Below are positions 59,561 through 64,000 of a DNA stretch of 64,000 nucleotides, one piece after another. The translations under genes and the position numbers were made by a program. This DNA comes from Arcuatula senhousia (lineage: Eukaryota > Mollusca > Bivalvia > Mytilida > Mytilidae). Under the pieces are notes generated by a model. The model was not told the DNA's origin. It worked only from the letters and a program-made list of their open reading frames with translations, and searched no databases. The stretch covers positions 1,047,001 to 1,111,000 of the forward strand of contig OZ020309.1 in NCBI GenBank assembly GCA_963971305.1, read 5' to 3'. Numbering within the stretch: the first letter of the stretch is position 1; every line of letters begins with the position of its first letter.

Positions 59561-60606
59561 GTAAGTTTGTCATCATTAGGCCAAAATAAAGAATATTTTA
59601 GATTCTCATCCTCTCCTGTTCCGATTTTTTTAGCGTCCTGGAAAAAAATTATTTAAAATTTTTGGCAATTACCCGCGGGTAATGTTCAATTTTTGAAAAT
59701 ATCCTTGGCAGAAGATTTTATCTAAAAAGACAAAAGATAAAAATAAAATTCACCTGCCCACCCCATATATTCATGGTATTTTGATGAGAATTAAGGAATT
59801 ATTTATAATTATGGCCTTATAAAGCGTGCAAAGCTACTTAAGGAAGGGGTTACTCTGGCACTATCCATGATCTTGTGTTCTGCTATTTTTACTGGTGTTA
59901 CAAAAAATTCAATAAGTTTTCTGAGCAAATAAAATGTATATGTCACAGCACATTAATACTTGGCATGTTGCTTCATCCTGATAAAAAGTACTCTATGTTG
60001 AAAACAATAGTGATGCCTTAAAATCCATATACTTCCTGTTTATTGACTGGGGCATAATGTCGTATGTTTTAGATAGAAATTCTGGTCTGGGCCCACATCT
60101 GGATTGGCCCCTGAGCTGCAGCTCACTGTTTGAATATACAATTATTTTAGAATAGATACATTTTATATTGAAATAAGCGAATGATTTTAGGTTTAAATTT
60201 TCCTCCATCCCAAGGTGCTGTTTAGGCATAGAAAATGATGTTTAGAAAAAAAAGAAGAAAAGAAAACCTGAATTTAGGGGAGGTTAAAGATCATTTAAAT
60301 ATGAGTAATATAGCTTGGGTTACACTGTCCTTTCTTTTGAAAAGTCAACCTTGAGAAATAACTTTGTAATACAATTCCCTATTGTAACTATAATACTGTT
60401 ATTTCCAATGTGAAATATTTTAATATTATATGCTTCATTGTCAAATCAATCTCCTTTAAATGCTTACAGTGAAAGAAAAAAAAAGAAAAAGCAAACAAAC
60501 AAACAACAACATAATAAAGTCTACTATCCGAAGTTCTAATGACCCTTTCAGGTGCAGATCCAGACTTATTTTAACATATACAACTTCCAATCAAATTCAA
60601 TTATAA
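59561..60606. other. intron after exon 17, dispersed repeat
   Basis: 59825-60040 resembles 15350-15610 (GGGGTTACTCTGGCACTATC, TCACAGCACATTAATACTTG). The rest shows nothing, including no second PH exon. Confidence 0.4.
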
Positions 60607-60976
60607 CTTCATCACTCAAGAAATTGTATGGACGAGATCAGGTGCTTGTATACAAATACGGGATTTCTATCTCTCAGATGAGTACAGATGTTGGTTTGGC
60701 ATAGAGTTTTGTAATGTCATCATTTCCGGATTTGACCAACACTTAATCGATCTTTGGCAATGTGATGGGTGTGCTATAGCAAGCAGGAACTGCTTACTCT
60801 TCCGGAGCACCTGCGTTCACTCTTGTTTCGACTTAAGTTCGCGTTGCTAAATGTGGTTTTGTTGTTATGTGTGTGTGTGTTTTATGTTGTTATGTGGTTT
60901 GTTTTGTTGTGATGATTTTTTGTCTGCCGGTTTTATGATACTGATTACCCCTTTGGTACACCTTTGCTTCTTTCCT
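60607..60976 (+). pseudogene. RT-element 3' tail, copy 2
   Basis: CTTCATCACTCAAGAAATTG, GATTTCTATCTCTCAGATGA, GCGTTGCTAAATGTGGTTTT and CCCTTTGGTACACCTTTGCT match 11265-11640 closely. It starts abruptly within the RT C-terminal part, so it is 5'-truncated. Confidence 0.88.
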
Positions 60977-61620
60977 AGAGCAATTTCACCTTCTCTTAAA
61001 TGTTGTGAGATGGGCCATTATGTTTTTTGGACATTTTCCTGTTAATCCAAGTTTTAGTTGCCTACTATTTGTCCTATGTAAGCAACAATGTGGAGGTCAT
61101 ACCGACCTTATTATTAAATGGTTTATGGATAAATAAGCATTCTTGTCCATCATGTTTATGATCCATAAGTTATCATAATTGTTTACAATTGAAACATGTT
61201 TTGTTTGATTAGTCATTCCTTATAGTAATCAGGATTGCTTACAAGTTAGACAATGCTTTGTTTGTAAACATGATTATGATTAGTCAATCTTAAGTAATCA
61301 GGATTGTTTACAAATAAAGTAAGACATATGTTTTGTTTATTTACTGATCATCCCAAAAAACTAATTTAGGATTTATTTTTGTCTCATATTCAACCCAAAT
61401 TACACACCCTGTCAGTATAATCCGGAAAAATTCTTCTTTTTAAATTTTTTTTAAATTGTTTACTTCTTCTTTTCGATATTTTCTCTCATAATTCACATAA
61501 CCATGACTTGTAAAAATTTTAATGAATGGAATATATTTAAGGTGTCTTCTAAAATGTTTTATATTTCAAATAGCCAGAAATATTTTTAACATCCATCATA
61601 GATTACTAAACTGTAAAATC
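60977..61620. repeat. imperfect tandem repeat near 61150-61320
   Basis: AATCAGGATTGCTTACAA and AATCAGGATTGTTTACAA with TTTGTTTG..GATTAGTCA recur at about 75-80 bp steps, two to three units. The remainder is AT-rich. Confidence 0.5.
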
Positions 61621-61734
61621 TTATTTGTTTGTAATAACCAGTTTAGGATAGATACATTTTGGATGCCGACCCTCACTTAAACTGTGTTTAAAAGCATAAA
61701 AACATAAGGGTAGAGACAATTTAATTTTAAAAGG

Positions 61735-61910
61735 GGAGGGGCTCTGGTGAAATTTGAAATACTTTAAAAGGCATCCTGTCAAAAATTTTGAAATAAAAAG
61801 GCTAAATGTTAAAAATTTTTGAAATAAAATGTAATAAATTTTGAAATAAAATGTCATGAATTTTGAAATAAAATGTCATAAATTTTGAAATAAAAAGGCG
61901 GGACAGTGCT
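61735..61910 (+). repeat. short tandem repeat 'ATTTTGAAATAAAATGTCAT'
   Basis: About six units of 20-25 bp. The open frame on the minus strand here is only this repeat. 61911-62850 shows nothing recognised. Confidence 0.75.
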
Positions 61911-62855
61911 GTGAAGAAGAAAAAAGGCAGGATGGTACTTTAATTTTTGCTTAAAAAAATAATTTTAAATTTGAAAGTAGGAAAATCCAGGCTCCATTTT
62001 TTATTAAATAAAAACGCAGGATGACAAAAATATCCATAGCCACTCCCTCCCTATAAAAATCACATTGTTGTGCCCTAAAAAGGAAGAGAAACATACTTGA
62101 AAATAGGTTATTTAGTTTTATAAAAAATGTCTGTTTTGAAATGCATGATATTATGTTTATGTTAAATTTCATTGTGCATTTCTTATAGAAACATGAAAGC
62201 CAAACTGAATTGATGGTGTTGAGTTATGCAGTTGTGGTGGGGCGCATAAAATGAAAGTTTGAAACCAGCCTTCTTTGTCAAGCTATTGAAAATAAAACAG
62301 GATAAATGAAAAAACTTGGACAAACAAAAAACTTTAGCCTTTAAGGCTAAAAGATTCTTCCAAAAAGTTACTAAGTTTTCCTTGTATCTCTGTAATATCA
62401 ATTGATTTTTAGATATTAATATTTTTCCGCATGGCTGAATTGAACATTTATCTGTAATTTTCTGAATCGTTTCCTTATTTATTTGTTAACAACTTTATGG
62501 AATTCGGTTATCATAAGTACCTGTTGACCTTGACCTTATTTGGCCTTGAGGACTACTGTTGAATAAACAAAAAAATCTGGTCTATTTTTAGAACATGTTT
62601 GATCACATGATTTCTGTATCATATCAAAATTATGACTTATCTTTTTCTTCTTATACTGGTAAAATATAAACAATGCTGTTCTTGTGAACTTGTTTTGACA
62701 ACAATGAACCCCAAAACTATTATGGTATACATGTATTAAGATCTCAATTTGTTAACCTAGGAAAAATTCAAGCCCGTCCCCCCTCTTTCAAGTTGAATGG
62801 TCATTCTTGAATGTGAAAATTTACACAATGTCGGTTTTCAATTTTGTGACTTGAT

Positions 62856-63022
62856 CAGTTGCGGATTCAGAGGGGGGGCAAATACCCTCCCCCCTTTAAT
62901 TGAAAATTTTTATTTTTTTCTGTATAAAATTGAGCAAGCAACTTCAAATTTTCATCAAAATCTGACATTTTTAGCAATTACATCCCCCGTTTCAGGGACC
63001 TCTAGAATCAGCCCCTGTTGAT
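62856..63022. repeat. decayed GGATTC fold-back element
   Basis: GCGGATTCAGAGGGGG at the left and CCTCTAGAATCAGCCCC at the right are loosely inverted, with C-run and G-run, as in the 49380 family. Confidence 0.45.
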
Positions 63023-63139
63023 CCTGAGCTATGAATTGAGATTCTGAACAAATTAGAAGTTTAATTGATTTCTCTTACTATTTTGCTGGTGGTGTAGATG
63101 TTAGGGCTGTCAAGTTTTTATGAGCTGCCTGCGTGAGGT

Positions 63140-63210
63140 TCAAGGAAAAATTGAAAGATCAAAGGAAAAAAATAAAAGATCAAAGGAAAAAAATAAAAGA
63201 TCGAAGAAAT
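63140..63210 (+). repeat. 20-bp tandem repeat AAGATCAAAGGAAAAAAATA, three units
   Basis: Three units of a purine-rich sequence give a lysine-rich open frame (63120-63326) that starts mid-intron. It does not resemble PH domain sequence. Nothing is recognised in 63330-64000. Confidence 0.7.
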
Positions 63211-64000
63211 TTGCTGACAAGATGCGTGAGTCTTACAAGAGTAGCGTGACTATTGACAGGTCTGAGATGATAATGCTTTGGACTACTTTCATCAAGGTTC
63301 ATGTTTTGATCATCATCATGGGTTAAATTGCATAAAACAATTTTAGACTCTCTCTTGACAGCATTTGCAAGAAATCTGGTCTCAATTGGTACAATGCTAG
63401 TCTTTCAGAAGGGATGAAAAAACGTTTCCTTTGTAATGAAGAGTAATACCTTATGCAGGATAAAGACTCCTTTGTAGAATTTGATAGGAGTATGTTTAAC
63501 AAGGGCCATACTGGTAAACTGCTAGCTAGAGAGGGATTCACATAAGCATAAAGCGTGTTTCCCAGTCGGTTATTAAATATATTTAACCTAAAACCACAAA
63601 TTCATGAAGTTACATTAAAATTTTAATTTCCATTCCTTACAACTTTACTTCTATGTTTTTTTAAATTCATATTAAAGTTATCATTGCGATGGGATTGAAA
63701 ATCTAGAGGAAAAAGTAAGAACCTTCAAACTTTGAACATTTATATTTTATGTTCCTTTACCGCCTGATTCTCTAGATGTCACAAGTTATTTAAATAATTA
63801 TTTAAAATTATATGTTTATTGTGTCTGACCATCCTTCACCTTTCCATTAATAATTTAACTCATATTTATTAGATGTGTATTTTTACAGAAAATTTTATGT
63901 TTTAAAAAAAATAAATACTTTGGTACAAATCTTAGACTGAAACAAATGTGTGAGACTTGAGTTTCCTATTAACAGTGAAAACCTGTTTAAACCCAACCAT

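Larger units (their letters stand above)
28208..59387 (+). other. 31-kb intron between DH and PH, mainly transposable elements
   Basis: Donor GTAAGT at 28208 and acceptor TTTCTTTCAG ending 59387. The two leftover bases AA and the first base A of exon 17 make a lysine, giving PELKAFQHHEMLG with no codon missing by comparison with DH-PH linkers. No exon with domain similarity was seen inside. Contents are listed as separate elements. Confidence 0.8.

Noticed and set aside
63120..63326. Lysine-rich open frame as the next exon
   Set aside because: It is a 20-bp purine tandem repeat, without an acceptor in phase 1 and without PH sequence.

Overview
The window is a piece of an animal nuclear genome, most likely a bivalve mollusc. 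It is AT-rich, has GT-AG introns, and carries many dispersed repeats of types common in bivalves: hairpin elements with TGTCCGTC-type microsatellites and internal tandem repeats, fold-back MITEs, LINE and other reverse-transcriptase fragments, and a SINE-like repeat. The organism call is inference from these repeats; nothing in the window names a species.

One protein-coding gene can be assembled, on the + strand. Seventeen exons (341-480 to 59388-59560) join with compatible phases into about 762 codons with no stop. The gene runs off both ends of the window. The product has a DUF4347-type region (exons 2-6), an acidic/basic linker (exons 9-10), a Dbl-homology (DH) RhoGEF domain (exons 11-16) and the start of a PH domain (exon 17). 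This fits an ECT2L-like Rho guanine-nucleotide exchange factor. Exons 1-16 lie in the first 28 kb. A 31-kb intron (28208-59387), full of transposable elements, separates DH from PH. No further exon is recognised after 59560.

The most unusual structure is at the splice junctions. At least seven exon edges have a tandem array or a decayed second copy of the junction beside them: about 19 copies of an 88-bp acceptor unit before exon 2; two copies of the acceptor of exon 7; four acceptors spaced exactly 98 bp at exon 9; four to five donor-side copies after exon 10; five copies of the 3' part of exon 11; a decayed copy of the start of exon 13; about 86 copies of a 58-bp unit holding the last 48 bp of exon 15 plus GTAAGT; and a decayed copy of the start of exon 17. 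Several decoys would give an early stop codon if used.

The rest is intronic repeat: two HINE/pearl-like families with internal 150-160 bp tandem repeats, a LINE remnant split by one of them, terminal-inverted-repeat elements (4344-5573, 11921-12101, 29924-31145, 31299-32719, 38497-38707, 55298-55940), fold-back elements (44711-44850, 49380-49601, 52825-52930), RT-element fragments (10750-11660, 42900-43125, 53610-54180, 60607-60976) and several minisatellites. No tRNA, rRNA, CRISPR array or second cellular gene was found.
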